The translations under genes were made by a program, and so were the position numbers. Shown in pieces: positions 8,756 to 18,836 of a stretch of DNA of 64,000 bases. The first letter of the stretch is position 1, and each line of letters begins with the position of its first letter. Source of the stretch: Christiangramia gaetbulicola (GTDB lineage: Bacteria > Bacteroidota > Bacteroidia > Flavobacteriales > Flavobacteriaceae). A model generated the notes under the pieces. It was not told the origin of the DNA and did not search any database. It saw nothing but the letters and a program-made list of their open reading frames with translations. The stretch is taken from positions 310,001 to 374,000 of the forward strand of contig NZ_QBKQ01000003.1 of the NCBI RefSeq assembly GCF_003054225.1, in the 5' to 3' direction.

Positions 8756-9438
8756 TACACCGATTTCTGAACTACTTCAAAAACCCTTTGCCCGTCGCAT
8801 TTTAAAGTTTTAGAAGGATACTTTAATAGAAGGGCATAGTCATGGGTGGCCATTAAGATGGTATTTCCATTTTTACTGATCTCCTGCAATACTTCCATTA
8901 CTTCCACCGAAGTCTGAGGATCCAGGTTCCCGGTAGGTTCATCTGCCAGGATCAATTCTGGGTCATTAAGCAGGGCACGGGCGATCGCCACACGTTGTTG
9001 TTCCCCTCCAGAAAGCTGATAAGGATATTTAAATCCCTTGGTTTTCATGCCTACCTTATCAAGAACTTCGTCGATCTTGCTGTCCATTGCTTTTTTGTCT
9101 TTCCAGCCGGTTGCTTTCAGCACAAAAAGCAGGTTGTCCTTAATATTCCTGTCTGTAAGTAATTTAAAATCCTGGAATACCACTCCCAGTTTTCGGCGTA
9201 GGTAAGGAATGTCCTTTTCCTTTAAAGTTCGCAAGTTGAAATCCACAATATGGCCTTCTCCTTCGGTTAGGGGAAGATCTCCATAAAGGGTTTTCATAAA
9301 ACTACTTTTTCCTGTTCCGGTCTTCCCGATGAGGTAAACAAAATCGCCTTTGTTCACTTTTACGTCCACTTCAGATAAAATAAGGCTTTCGCGCTGGTAG
9401 ATTGCTGCGTTTTTTAATTCCAGAACAGGTTGAGACAT
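8755..9438 (-). CDS. ftsE: cell-division ABC transporter ATPase FtsE
   Basis: A 227-residue ABC ATPase with Walker [10 protein letters not shown] (38-46), signature LSGGEQQR, Walker [13 protein letters not shown] and the H-loop ATHD. FtsE normally pairs with the membrane protein FtsX and controls septal peptidoglycan hydrolases. The sequence [14 protein letters not shown] and overall length fit FtsE better than LolD-type export ATPases. No ftsX is adjacent; the next gene is a coupled two-helix protein. A TATATTTG element at 9561-9568 predicts a long leader of about 115 nt containing a strong inverted repeat. Confidence 0.85.
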   Translation of the reverse strand: MSQPVLELKNAAIYQRESLILSEVDVKVNKGDFVYLIGKTGTGKSSFMKTLYGDLPLTEGEGHIVDFNLRTLKEKDIPYLRRKLGVVFQDFKLLTDRNIKDNLLFVLKATGWKDKKAMDSKIDEVLDKVGMKTKGFKYPYQLSGGEQQRVAIARALLNDPELILADEPTGNLDPQTSVEVMEVLQEISKNGNTILMATHDYALLLKYPSKTLKCDGQRVFEVVQKSV

Positions 9439-9493
9439 GAAATTATTGGTTTGGTGTATTATACTGAATTATTTTTTCTTTAAAATCAATCGT

Positions 9494-9568
9494 CCTGATT
9501 ATCATTTTATTGCCTCGTGGCACATTAAAATCAGGTATTGAAATAGCCTTTAAGGGCATTCAAATATA
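9494..9568 (-). promoter_or_regulatory. ftsE promoter and structured leader
   Basis: On the minus strand TATATTTG occupies 9568-9561. Downstream in the presumed leader, arms CCTGATT (9494-9500) and AATCAGG (9529-9535) enclose an inner pair TGCC/GGCA with a four-base loop (9511-9522) and an alternative ATTTTA/TAAAAT pairing. The structure is followed by about 55 nt before the ftsE ATG. Confidence 0.4.
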
Positions 9569-9653
9569 CATTTTTCAAAAGGCGCTTACATACTTTTTTT
9601 TTCATTAACATAATTATAGAACTTAATCGCCGTTATAGAAGCAAGCTTTAAAT

Positions 9654-9661
9654 TATCTTTG
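9654..9661 (+). promoter_or_regulatory. -7 promoter element of TPR gene
   Basis: TATCTTTG on the plus strand, 23 bp before the ATG at 9685, matches TAnnTTTG. Confidence 0.6.
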
Positions 9662-9684
9662 AATTCCAATCTAAAACACCTTAA

Positions 9685-12600
9685 ATGACACTTAAAAGAG
9701 CTTACCTGCTAGTCGTTTTTATATCTATCTCATTTTCTGCTGTTTGCCAGCAATCTGCCGCATATACCCATGAGCTGGTAGACTTTAATCGCGCTCTGGA
9801 ATTATATAATAACGAACAGTATTTAGCTGCCCAGAATCTCTTTGATGAGGTGATGGATGAAACCGATGATGAAAAGATCAAAGGGGACGCGGCTTATTAT
9901 ATTGCCAACGCGGCGGTTAGAATGAATCAGCCCGGAGCAGACCGGTTGATGGAGAATTTTGTGACCAGATATACTACGAGTACAAAGACCAATTCGGCCT
10001 ATCTTGATGTAGCCGACTATTATTTCCAAACCGGAAAATATGCCCTTTCCAGGAGATGGTATGATCGTGTGGATGAAAAGGCCATGAGCAAGAAGGACCG
10101 TGAGCGTTTTTACTTTAATAATGGTTATGCCTATTTCAGGGCAAACCAGTTCGAAGAAGCTCAAACTTACCTGAACAGGGTTCGTGATTCCAAAGAATAT
10201 GGAGCACAGGCGAAATACTATTTAGGATATATCGCTTATGAGGGCGATGATTATGAAGAAGCCAATGAATATTTCGAAGAAGTAAAAGGTAACGATCGTT
10301 ATACCGAAGATCTTTCCTATTTCCAGGCCGATATGAACTTTAAACTTGGAAATTTCGAAAAAGCCATAGAGCAGGGACTGGAACAACTTCCGAAAGCTAA
10401 TCGCCAGGAAATTCCTCAGCTGAACAAGATCATAGGTGAAAGTTATTTCAATCTTGGAAAATATGAAGAAGCCATTCCTTACCTGAAAGGTTATAACGGA
10501 TTGCGCGGTAAATGGAATAATACAGATTATTACCAGTTAGGCTATGCTTATTACAAGCAGGGTAATTATGAAGCAGCGATCAATGAATTCAACAAGATCG
10601 TGGATGGTAAAAATGCTATCGCCCAGAATGCGTATTATCACCTGGCTCAATCTTACCTTGAATCTGGACAGAAGCAACAGGCCTTGAACGCCTTTAAGAA
10701 TGCCAGTGAAATGGAATTTGATGCAAAGATCCAGGAAGATGCCCTTTATAATTACGCCAAGCTGAGTTATGAAATTGGTAACTCTTACGAGAGCCCTTCA
10801 CAGGTTTTGATCAATTACTTGAACAAATATCCTGAGTCTGAGAACAGGCAGGCGATGGAAAGTCTTTTAATAGATTCATTCATCACTTCAAAGAATTATG
10901 AAGAGGCGATGAGATTACTGGAAAACAACAGGAATTTCAGCGATAAGCAGGCTTACCAGAAAGTAGCTTACTACTATGGTCTGGAACTTTTTGAAGAAGG
11001 GGATTATGAAGCTGCGATTCAGAATTTCGATAAAGCTTTAAAAGAACCTCGTGACCAGGATATCACTGCGAAAGCCACATTCTGGAAAGCTGAAAGTGAA
11101 TACAGCATCAATAGAATGGAAGATGCCATCCTTGGATACCGTGAGTTTAAAGGAATGAGTGCGGCCAAGAATACCAAGGAATATGATGACCTGGATTATA
11201 ATATTGGGTATGCTTATTTCAAAAAGAACGATTATTCCCAGGCGGTAAATTATTTTAAATCTTATACCTCCAGCCCGAATGCTGAAGGTGCCAAGAAAAA
11301 TGATGCTTACCTGCGACTTGGTGATACTTATTATGTGACCAGCCAGTACTGGCCGGCTATGGAAGCCTATCAAAAAGCTATAGATAACGGGGTAAGCAAC
11401 GCTGATTATGCGGCATTCCAGAAAGCGATAAGCTATGGCTTTGTAGATAGAAACGATACCAAGATCGAAGAGCTAAGCAGCTTTACCAGAAAATATCCGC
11501 GTTCGCCTTACCGTGATGACGCAATGTATGAACTGGGAAATACCTACGTGGCGGCAAATAATGTAAGCCAGGGGATCGAATCTTACAACCGATTGATCCG
11601 TGAGGTGCCTGAAAGTGCCCTTGTACCAAAAGCAATGTTGCGACAGGGACTTATTTATTACAATAATAATGACGGTAATAAAGCACTGGAACGCTTAAGA
11701 AAAGTGGTGGCAGAATATCCAAATACTCCGGAAGCCAAGCAGGCGGTTTCAACTGCCAGAAACGTATATGTAGATCTTGGAAGAACTGATGAATATGCCA
11801 GCTGGGTTAGAAATATAGATTTCGTGGAGGTAAGCGATGCAGATCTTGACAACACTACTTACGAGGCTGCAGAAAATCAATACCTGAACAATAATACCGA
11901 TAAGGCGATCGCCAACCTGGAGAAGTATATTCAGAATTTCCCTAACGGAATTCATTCCATAAACGCCAATTTCTACCTGGCGCAGTTATATTACCGCAAT
12001 GGAAATGTAGACAGGTCTATCCCGCATTATCGCTATGTAACTTCTAAACCTAAGAATGAATTCAGCGAACAGGCTTTAGCGAGATTATCTGAGATCTATC
12101 TGAAAAAGAACGATTATGCCCAAGCTTTTCCTTTACTTGAAAAACTGGAGGTACAGGCAGATAATGAGCAGAACGTGGTGTTCGCCCAGCAAAACCTGAT
12201 GAAATCATATTACGAGACCGGTAACTTTAATAAAGCGAACGCTTACGCCGAGACGGTTTTAAACAATTCCAGCGCTGAAACTGCCGCCAGAAATGACGCC
12301 AGGATCATGGTAGCCAGAGCGGCTATAAAATCAGGGAATGATAACAAAGCTCGTTCAGCATATAAAGAAGTACAGAAAACCGCGACCGGGGAACTGGGAG
12401 CTGAAGCCCTTTATTACGATGCTTATTTCAAGCATAAAGACGGAAATTACGAAGCCTCAAATGCTGCCGTACAGATCCTGGCCAAGGATTTTTCAGGATA
12501 TAAATTATGGGGAGCAAAAGGACTTGTCTTAATGGCCAAGAACTTTTATGCCCTTGATGATGCCTACCAGGCAACCTATATTCTGGAGAACGTTACCAAG

Positions 12601-12705
12601 AACTTTCAGAAGTATCCGGAAGTAGTAAAAGAAGCCCAGGCCGAATTATCCAGGATCAAAGCCCAGGAAGCAAAGACCAATTCTTCCGTAGAAACAAATA
12701 ACTAA
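9685..12705 (+). CDS. large periplasmic TPR-repeat protein
   Basis: The 1006-residue protein has a signal peptide (cleavage near residue 22, AVCQ) and then consists almost throughout of tetratricopeptide-like helix pairs, with recurring FxxGNYExAIxxF and AYYxLGxxY patterns. It should form a long superhelical scaffold in the periplasm. It is followed after 26 bp by a beta-barrel gene, so it is likely the periplasmic partner of that outer-membrane protein. No enzymatic motif is visible. Internal repeat similarity makes boundaries of individual TPRs uncertain; I estimate more than twenty. Confidence 0.85.
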   Translation: MTLKRAYLLVVFISISFSAVCQQSAAYTHELVDFNRALELYNNEQYLAAQNLFDEVMDETDDEKIKGDAAYYIANAAVRMNQPGADRLMENFVTRYTTSTKTNSAYLDVADYYFQTGKYALSRRWYDRVDEKAMSKKDRERFYFNNGYAYFRANQFEEAQTYLNRVRDSKEYGAQAKYYLGYIAYEGDDYEEANEYFEEVKGNDRYTEDLSYFQADMNFKLGNFEKAIEQGLEQLPKANRQEIPQLNKIIGESYFNLGKYEEAIPYLKGYNGLRGKWNNTDYYQLGYAYYKQGNYEAAINEFNKIVDGKNAIAQNAYYHLAQSYLESGQKQQALNAFKNASEMEFDAKIQEDALYNYAKLSYEIGNSYESPSQVLINYLNKYPESENRQAMESLLIDSFITSKNYEEAMRLLENNRNFSDKQAYQKVAYYYGLELFEEGDYEAAIQNFDKALKEPRDQDITAKATFWKAESEYSINRMEDAILGYREFKGMSAAKNTKEYDDLDYNIGYAYFKKNDYSQAVNYFKSYTSSPNAEGAKKNDAYLRLGDTYYVTSQYWPAMEAYQKAIDNGVSNADYAAFQKAISYGFVDRNDTKIEELSSFTRKYPRSPYRDDAMYELGNTYVAANNVSQGIESYNRLIREVPESALVPKAMLRQGLIYYNNNDGNKALERLRKVVAEYPNTPEAKQAVSTARNVYVDLGRTDEYASWVRNIDFVEVSDADLDNTTYEAAENQYLNNNTDKAIANLEKYIQNFPNGIHSINANFYLAQLYYRNGNVDRSIPHYRYVTSKPKNEFSEQALARLSEIYLKKNDYAQAFPLLEKLEVQADNEQNVVFAQQNLMKSYYETGNFNKANAYAETVLNNSSAETAARNDARIMVARAAIKSGNDNKARSAYKEVQKTATGELGAEALYYDAYFKHKDGNYEASNAAVQILAKDFSGYKLWGAKGLVLMAKNFYALDDAYQATYILENVTKNFQKYPEVVKEAQAELSRIKAQEAKTNSSVETNN

Positions 12706-12731
12706 ACTTAATCTAATAGATTCACTGCTAT

Positions 12732-14456
12732 ATGCAATTTAAAGCAATCAAGAAAAGTCTGTTTTTTAGTCTGTTCATATTTAGTGGGGTCCTATATGCC
12801 CAGGATCCTATTGGAAGCGAAAAAGTAACCGTTGTCAAACCTTATACGCCTTCGGTAAGAGATGCAAATAAGATAAGAGAAACCCCCAGCAGAAGCGATT
12901 CGGTAAGCCTGCAAAAGAAACCGGTGCAGTATTCGATATTTTCGGTGCCGGTAGCTTCAACATTTACCCCGGCGAAAGGTAGAGCGACTACTGTAGAAAG
13001 AGTAAGACCGCCTAAGGTGTATGATAATTATGCCACCCTTGGTTTTGGTAACTATTCTAACGTTCTCGCAGAATTCTATTCTAACCTGGAAATTGACCGA
13101 AGCAGTAATTTCGGGATCTTTCTTACCCATAATTCTTCCCAGGGTGGGATCGAGGATGTTCGCCTGGACGATAAATTCTATGATACCGAGTTAAACCTGA
13201 ATTATAACACCAGGAACAGAGATCTTTCCTGGATGGCCGAAGTAGGTGGAGAGCACCAGCTATTCAACTGGTATGGCCTTCCAGAAACTGCCATCTTAAC
13301 AAATGAGGAGCTGGCTAATATAGACCCGGCACAGAATTATTATTCGGTTTATTTAGGAAGTGAAATAGAATTGTATGATTCTTTCTTTGATAGTGCTAAA
13401 GCGCGTTTTCGCCATTCTGGTGATTCTTATAGCACGGCTGAAAATCATTTTAATGCCGAGGGATTATTTGAATTCGAGATCGCAGAAGAACTGATCTCGA
13501 CAAAAATAGAAGCCGATATCGTAAATGGTGTTTTTGATAGAGCATATGATGTGAACAATGGTTACGATTATACTTTTATGAACTTTAGTGCGACTCCAAG
13601 CCTGCTAATTTTAAGAGATGATCTTAGTATCAATCTTGGGGTGGATTTCGTGTATGGAATGGATGTGGAAAATAGCGACGGAAGTTTTTATATCTATCCG
13701 CAGATATCTGCGAGTTACAGGCTTGCCGGCGATTATTTCACGGCCTATGCCGGGGTAGATGGAGACCTGCAGCAAAATACCTATTACAATTTTTACCAGC
13801 AGAACCCATATGTTTCTCCAACCTTGACGATCCAGCCTACAGATAATGAGTATAAAGGATATCTGGGTGGTAAAGGTAAACTGAGCAATGCCGTTTCTTA
13901 TAACGCCAGGGCTAGCTACCAGTCGCAATTCAATAGAGCTCTTTTCAGAAGAAATTATGAAGCGGCTACTTTAGGTGGAGAGCCTTATACTTATGGAAAT
14001 AGTTTTGAGGTGGTTTACGATGATGTAAAAACGCTTTCTTTTTATGCGGAATTGAATGTTGATGTAAACCGAAATTTCAGACTTGGAATAAACGGAGAAT
14101 TCTTCGATTATAATACCGATGAACAGGCTGAAGCCTGGAACCTTCCTGCAATGAAGGCAAGCCTTAATGCCGATTACCAGATCACCGAAAAATGGTACAC
14201 CGGCGCGAACCTATTCTATGTGGGAGAACGTAAGGATGAAAACAGGTCTATCAGCCTGGTTTTTGATGATCCTGTCGTGACCCTGGATAGCTATTTCGAT
14301 GCGAATGCACATTTAGGATATCGTTTCAATGATCGATTATCTGCTTTTGTAAAAGGAAGTAACCTGCTGGATAATAACTACCAGAAATGGCTGGATTATG
14401 ATGTACAGGGAATCCAGGTATTAGCTGGAGCGACCTATAAATTCGACTGGGATTAA
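12732..14456 (+). CDS. TonB-receptor-like beta-barrel lacking a plug domain
   Basis: A 574-residue outer-membrane protein with a signal peptide (ending LYAQ, residue 23). Residues 24-95 form a short periplasmic arm with the sequence EKVTVVKPYTPSVRDANKI, then a beta-barrel starts near YATLGFGNYSN. The C-terminal strands resemble TonB-dependent receptor barrels (LSAFVKGSNLLDNNYQKW), but the protein is far shorter than a receptor and has no plug. It is co-transcribed with the TPR gene and closed by a strong terminator. I regard it as an outer-membrane anchor or channel of unknown substrate working with the TPR protein. Confidence 0.75.
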   Translation: MQFKAIKKSLFFSLFIFSGVLYAQDPIGSEKVTVVKPYTPSVRDANKIRETPSRSDSVSLQKKPVQYSIFSVPVASTFTPAKGRATTVERVRPPKVYDNYATLGFGNYSNVLAEFYSNLEIDRSSNFGIFLTHNSSQGGIEDVRLDDKFYDTELNLNYNTRNRDLSWMAEVGGEHQLFNWYGLPETAILTNEELANIDPAQNYYSVYLGSEIELYDSFFDSAKARFRHSGDSYSTAENHFNAEGLFEFEIAEELISTKIEADIVNGVFDRAYDVNNGYDYTFMNFSATPSLLILRDDLSINLGVDFVYGMDVENSDGSFYIYPQISASYRLAGDYFTAYAGVDGDLQQNTYYNFYQQNPYVSPTLTIQPTDNEYKGYLGGKGKLSNAVSYNARASYQSQFNRALFRRNYEAATLGGEPYTYGNSFEVVYDDVKTLSFYAELNVDVNRNFRLGINGEFFDYNTDEQAEAWNLPAMKASLNADYQITEKWYTGANLFYVGERKDENRSISLVFDDPVVTLDSYFDANAHLGYRFNDRLSAFVKGSNLLDNNYQKWLDYDVQGIQVLAGATYKFDWD

Positions 14457-14472
14457 TAGAGACAAACTGAAT

Positions 14473-14508
14473 AAAAAAACCGGGCTAATTTTAGCCCGGT
14501 TTTTTTTT
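14473..14508 (+). terminator. terminator of TPR-barrel operon
   Basis: Arms ACCGGGCTA and TAGCCCGGT (14479-14500) with a 4-nt loop are followed by nine T and preceded by an A-run. Confidence 0.9.
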
Positions 14509-14522
14509 GTCTTTATGTAGCT

Positions 14523-14627
14523 GTGAAGAAAATCGTTCATAAAGTAAAACCTCATAAACCTATTTTTAAGAAGCAGAAGGCGGCGGATATTTCTGAAGAA
14601 TTTTATCACGATTTATATCAAAAATGA
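14523..14627 (+). CDS. possible 34-residue basic small protein
   Basis: A GTG-started frame of 34 codons just after the terminator encodes a short protein starting MKKIVHKVKPHKPIFKKQ and ending in an acidic/aromatic tail (EEFYHDLYQK). It is highly basic at the N-terminus. There is no clear promoter or ribosome binding site, and the T-run of the terminator lies just upstream. Chance is a real possibility. Confidence 0.2.
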   Translation: MKKIVHKVKPHKPIFKKQKAADISEEFYHDLYQK

Positions 14628-14652
14628 AAATGGAGTAAAAAGAATCATCCTG

Positions 14653-16053
14653 TTAATTTTTAACTGAATTAGTGATAGATGGTTTCAGCTCTGAAACCTT
14701 TAAAACCTTATTCTTTGTAACCACTGCATTGATAGATTCAAGATTTTCAATACTTTCCATAGGATTTTCAGAAAGGATAATAAGATCTCCGATTCTGCCT
14801 CTACCTATTTTTACATATAAATGTTGCAGGTCAAAGAATCTTGGGCCGTTCTTGATAGAGGTGAGCAATGCTTCCTGTGTATTTAACCCGGCATCAACTA
14901 AGGCTTTAAGTTCCTGATGTAAGGATTCTCCGGGATAAACAAAGGAGTTATAGGGACCGCAATCTGATCCCGCCAGTATCCTTATTCCCGAATCATACAT
15001 AGGTCTGATCATTTTCTGAAAAACATTCTCGGGATAATCGCGCATACTGGAACCTGATTCTTTTGCCCGTTTAGCAGACATGATCCTGCCCTGATAAGTT
15101 TCCTGAATTCCCGGACCAATAAAATCAAGCAATTCGTCTCTGCTATGATCTGCGTCTGCGAGATCTTTCAGGATGCTTCCAATATTTAGAGTAGGGGTAA
15201 CATAGAATTCTGCTTCCGCAAGTTCCTCAAAGACTATCTTTGCCACAGAATCATTGTAGGTACGGGCAAGTGGAATGATCATGGAATATCCTGATTTAAC
15301 CTTTTCGATACTATCTTTTTTACCTGAAGTGGCTTTCATTACATAATACAGATGTTCATTCCCGTCTAAACCGAACTTTACAGCTTCCGTCACATCTGCA
15401 GATAAAGGCATGTGCCCTGTTACTTTCAATTTTCTTTTTTCAGCTTCTTTAATGATCTCGTAATACATCTCTTTGGTGATACTTCCGTCGTAAATTTTAA
15501 TGTAGTCGGCATTCATCTTTTCAAGAGAATCCAGAGCCATCTGAACATCATCTTCAGTACTTACCGAAATTGATCCAGGCCAGGCCGGATTTTCGCCATC
15601 CAGTTTCGGGCCGGAAGAAAATATTCGCGGACCTTCCAGCTCTCCGTTTTCTATCTGTTCTCTCCACTTGAACACAGATTCACTGATATCTCCGCCTGCA
15701 TCTCGTACGGTGGTAATGCCGTATTTCAGAAAAAGCGGTAACAGATCTTTGTTTTCAGAAATCAAGGTATCACCACCTCTAAAGTGTACATGGTTATCCC
15801 ACAGCCCTGGCATCACGAAATTACCCTCGGCATCGTAGACTTCAGTAGCATTAAAATCGTTCCTGTTCCGCATGGTTTTTACCGCAATAATGGTATCATT
15901 TCGAATTGCCACAAACCTGTTGGGCCATTTTTTGTTTTGCTCTATATCCAGAACCGTAGCATTTGTAATAAGAAGATCCACCTCTTCTGGTTCTGAATTA
16001 CAGGAAATCAGGCCTATCAAAAAGGAAAGAGAGAGCAGGAAAATTCGGTTCAT
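14653..16053 (-). CDS. amidohydrolase-family lipoprotein
   Basis: A 466-residue exported lipoprotein (lipobox LISC, Cys18) with an amidohydrolase TIM barrel. Metal-site motifs are HVHF with His88/His90, a carboxylatable Lys in YIKIYDG, His in TGHMP and EHLYY, and Asp in GSDCGPYN. The layout resembles prolidase/imidazolonepropionase-like members that cleave C-N bonds of peptides or cyclic amides. The substrate is unknown. It is divergent from a second amidohydrolase lipoprotein, across a 148-bp region, which suggests linked peptide or amide catabolism at the envelope. Confidence 0.85.
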   Translation of the reverse strand: MNRIFLLSLSFLIGLISCNSEPEEVDLLITNATVLDIEQNKKWPNRFVAIRNDTIIAVKTMRNRNDFNATEVYDAEGNFVMPGLWDNHVHFRGGDTLISENKDLLPLFLKYGITTVRDAGGDISESVFKWREQIENGELEGPRIFSSGPKLDGENPAWPGSISVSTEDDVQMALDSLEKMNADYIKIYDGSITKEMYYEIIKEAEKRKLKVTGHMPLSADVTEAVKFGLDGNEHLYYVMKATSGKKDSIEKVKSGYSMIIPLARTYNDSVAKIVFEELAEAEFYVTPTLNIGSILKDLADADHSRDELLDFIGPGIQETYQGRIMSAKRAKESGSSMRDYPENVFQKMIRPMYDSGIRILAGSDCGPYNSFVYPGESLHQELKALVDAGLNTQEALLTSIKNGPRFFDLQHLYVKIGRGRIGDLIILSENPMESIENLESINAVVTKNKVLKVSELKPSITNSVKN

Positions 16054-16201
16054 AGATGTCGGAATTTGGAGATTTTTGTTTTTAAAAGTATCAATTTTAA
16101 TTCAAATCGAATATCTATTGTGAACGCTGAAATATTCAAAACTCCTTATATAGAATAGCTTTCTTAATTCCTTTCTTTATTTTTAGGCAAAATTCTTTTA
16201 A

Positions 16202-17833
16202 ATGAAAAAATTATCCGGATTACTATTATTAGCCATTTTCATGGTGAGTTGTGGCTCAAATAAAGAAAAAGCAGATCTGCTTATCTATAATGCGAAAGTC
16301 TATACAGTAGATGACAATTTTAGCGAAGTAGAAGCTTTTGTGGTAAAAGATGGAAAATTCCTGGAAACAGGAACTTCTGAAGCGCTAAGAGATAAATATG
16401 AATATTCAGAAAGTATCAATGCCGAAGGAAAAGCAGTATATCCTGGCTTTATCGATGGCCATGCTCATTTCTATGGTTTAGGAATGCAACAACAGCGGGT
16501 GGACCTTACCGGGACCAAAAGTTTTGATGAGGTAGTGGTGAGAATTGTTGAGTTTCAACAAAAGAATGGGGTAGATTTCATCGTGGGAAGAGGATGGGAC
16601 CAGAATGACTGGGAGGTCAAGGAATTTCCGGCGAAGGATACCCTTGACGATCTTTTTCCTGATACGCCGGTAGCGATTACCAGAATAGATGGTCACGCCA
16701 TGCTCGTAAACCAGGCCGCTTTGGATAAAGCAAATATCACTACCGAAACCGAATTTGATGGTGGCGATATCGAACAGAAGAACGGTGAACTTACCGGGAT
16801 TTTGGTGGATAACCCCATGCTTAAAATAGAAAAGATCACCGATGATCTTGATATGGAAACTCAAATTAAAGCCTTGAAAGACGCCCAGGAGATCTGTTTT
16901 GGTTATGGCCTTACTACGGTGGTTGATGCTGGAATCGATAAGCAGGTCATCGAATTGATGGACAGCCTTAATGAATCTGATGAGTTAAAGATCAGGATCT
17001 ATGCGATGGTAAGTAACACCAAAGAAAACCTAGACTTCTTCCTGGATAAAGGACCTTATAAAACAGACAGGTTGAACGTAAGATCGGTTAAATTCTATGG
17101 TGATGGGGCTTTAGGTTCCAGGGGAGCAGCTTTGAAAAAAGAATATTCAGATAGACCCGATCATTTTGGAGCTTTGCTTTCACCGGTTTCAGAATTCAAA
17201 GCTACGGCAGAACGTATCGCGAAATCTGAATTCCAGATGAATACTCATGCCATTGGGGATTCTGCCAATTATCTTGTATTAAAAACTTACGACTCACTTA
17301 TTGGGGATGCTGATGACCGCAGGTGGAGAGTGGAACATTCGCAGGTGATAGATTCGGCAGATTTTAAATATTTCAGTAAAAACATTATTCCTTCTGTACA
17401 GCCAACCCATGCTACCAGTGATATGTACTGGGCTGAAGACAGGTTGGGATCTGAAAGGATCAAAGGAGCCTACGCATTTAAGAAGCTCCTTGATCAGGCT
17501 GGTATCGTAGCTCTTGGAACCGATTTTCCGGTAGAAGAAGTGAATCCTTTTTTAACCTTTTACGCAGCAGTAGATCGACAGGATACAGATAATTACCCTG
17601 AAGGAGGTTTTATGAAAGACCAGGCGCTTAGCCGTGAAGAAATATTAAAAGGAATGACCATCTGGGCAGCCTTTGCAAATTTTGAAGAAGAAGAAAAAGG
17701 GAGTATTGAGCCCGGTAAATTCGCAGATTTTATTATTCTGGACAGGGATATTATGAAGGTTGAAATAGACAGTGTACCAGATACGAAGGTCATCTCAACT
17801 TTTGTGGATGGCGAGCAGGTCTATAAAAATTAA
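16202..17833 (+). CDS. YtcJ-like amidohydrolase lipoprotein
   Basis: A 543-residue lipoprotein (lipobox MVSC, Cys17) of the amidohydrolase_3/YtcJ type. Visible are the N-terminal composite-domain strand [13 protein letters not shown], metal motif [11 protein letters not shown] (His87, His89), WDQNDWE typical of YtcJ proteins, [10 protein letters not shown] and GTDFPVE near the C-terminus. It should be a zinc-type hydrolase on the periplasmic or outer surface; the substrate is unknown. It is transcribed divergently from the other amidohydrolase and ends 6 bp before the promoter of the immunophilin gene. Confidence 0.88.
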   Translation: MKKLSGLLLLAIFMVSCGSNKEKADLLIYNAKVYTVDDNFSEVEAFVVKDGKFLETGTSEALRDKYEYSESINAEGKAVYPGFIDGHAHFYGLGMQQQRVDLTGTKSFDEVVVRIVEFQQKNGVDFIVGRGWDQNDWEVKEFPAKDTLDDLFPDTPVAITRIDGHAMLVNQAALDKANITTETEFDGGDIEQKNGELTGILVDNPMLKIEKITDDLDMETQIKALKDAQEICFGYGLTTVVDAGIDKQVIELMDSLNESDELKIRIYAMVSNTKENLDFFLDKGPYKTDRLNVRSVKFYGDGALGSRGAALKKEYSDRPDHFGALLSPVSEFKATAERIAKSEFQMNTHAIGDSANYLVLKTYDSLIGDADDRRWRVEHSQVIDSADFKYFSKNIIPSVQPTHATSDMYWAEDRLGSERIKGAYAFKKLLDQAGIVALGTDFPVEEVNPFLTFYAAVDRQDTDNYPEGGFMKDQALSREEILKGMTIWAAFANFEEEEKGSIEPGKFADFIILDRDIMKVEIDSVPDTKVISTFVDGEQVYKN

Positions 17834-17839
17834 ACTGGA

Positions 17840-17847
17840 TATCTTTG
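17840..17847 (+). promoter_or_regulatory. -7 element of immunophilin gene
   Basis: TATCTTTG immediately after the amidohydrolase stop. It contains a TTG that would open a longer in-frame protein, but as part of the promoter it cannot be the start, which supports ATG 17869. Confidence 0.65.
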
Positions 17848-17868
17848 CACTCATCAAAAATTAAAAAA

Positions 17869-18801
17869 ATGAACGACGGATTATATGCTAAATTTCATAC
17901 TACCAAAGGAGAGATCCTGGTAGAACTGGAATACGAAAAAACGCCGGGAACTGTAGGAAACTTTGTTGGCCTGGCAGAAGGTAAAATAGAAAATGACCCA
18001 AAAGAAAAAGGAGAGCCATATTACGACGGTTTGAAATTTCACCGTGTGATTCCCGATTTTATGATACAGGGAGGTGATCCACAGGGAACCGGTGCTGGTG
18101 GCCCGGGATACCAATTCGACGATGAAATCCATCCCGAACTTAAGCATGACGCTCCTGGAAAACTTTCTATGGCTAATGCCGGTCCTGGAACCAATGGTAG
18201 CCAGTTCTTCATTACTCATGTGGAAACTCCTTGGTTAGACGGTAAGCATACCGTTTTTGGAAGTGTAGTAGAAGGTCAGGAAATTGTAGATAAGATCCAG
18301 CAGGGTGATAAACTTGATAAAGTAGAGATCATTCGTGAAGGTAGTGATGCTGAAAACTTTGATGCTGTACAGGCATTTGCAGATTTTAATGCTGAAAAAA
18401 TAAAAAAAGAAGCCGAGGCAAAAAAGCAGGCGGAAGCTGAACTTGATAAACTGGCCGCAGGTTTTGAAAAAACTAAAAGCGGACTTCGTTATAAACTTAT
18501 ACAGAAAGGTGACGGTAAGAAAGCTGAAAAAGGTAAGAACGTTTCAGTTCATTACAAAGGCCAGTTGGCAGATGGTACTGTTTTCGATTCTTCATATAAG
18601 AGAAACAAACCTCTGGAATTCCCTGTTGGAGTAGGTCATGTTATTCCGGGCTGGGATGAAGGTATTCAATTACTTCATGTAGGCGATAAGGCGAGAATGG
18701 TAATTCCATCTCACCTCGCTTATGGCGAAAGAGGAGCGGGCGGAGTGATCCCTCCAAATGCGATCCTAATTTTCGACGTGGAGTTAATGGACGCTAAATA
18801 G
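17869..18801 (+). CDS. cyclophilin-FKBP dual-domain peptidyl-prolyl isomerase
   Basis: A 310-residue fusion of two unrelated prolyl isomerases. Residues about 5-165 form a cyclophilin ([20 protein letters not shown], then NGSQFFIT and [10 protein letters not shown]). A charged Ala/Glu/Lys linker (about 170-200) leads to an FKBP domain ([42 protein letters not shown]). There is no signal peptide, so it acts in the cytoplasm. ATG 17869 is chosen because an upstream TTG lies within the promoter and the leader is then normal. Dual immunophilins in this order are known from Flavobacterium. No frameshift or stop separates the domains. Confidence 0.93.
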   Translation: MNDGLYAKFHTTKGEILVELEYEKTPGTVGNFVGLAEGKIENDPKEKGEPYYDGLKFHRVIPDFMIQGGDPQGTGAGGPGYQFDDEIHPELKHDAPGKLSMANAGPGTNGSQFFITHVETPWLDGKHTVFGSVVEGQEIVDKIQQGDKLDKVEIIREGSDAENFDAVQAFADFNAEKIKKEAEAKKQAEAELDKLAAGFEKTKSGLRYKLIQKGDGKKAEKGKNVSVHYKGQLADGTVFDSSYKRNKPLEFPVGVGHVIPGWDEGIQLLHVGDKARMVIPSHLAYGERGAGGVIPPNAILIFDVELMDAK

Positions 18802-18836
18802 AACTTTAAATAGTTTCCGTAGAATTAAAGTTATAA

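Noticed and set aside
17845-17868. TTG start eight codons upstream for the immunophilin
   Set aside because: The TTG is inside the TATCTTTG promoter element, so it cannot be in the transcript.
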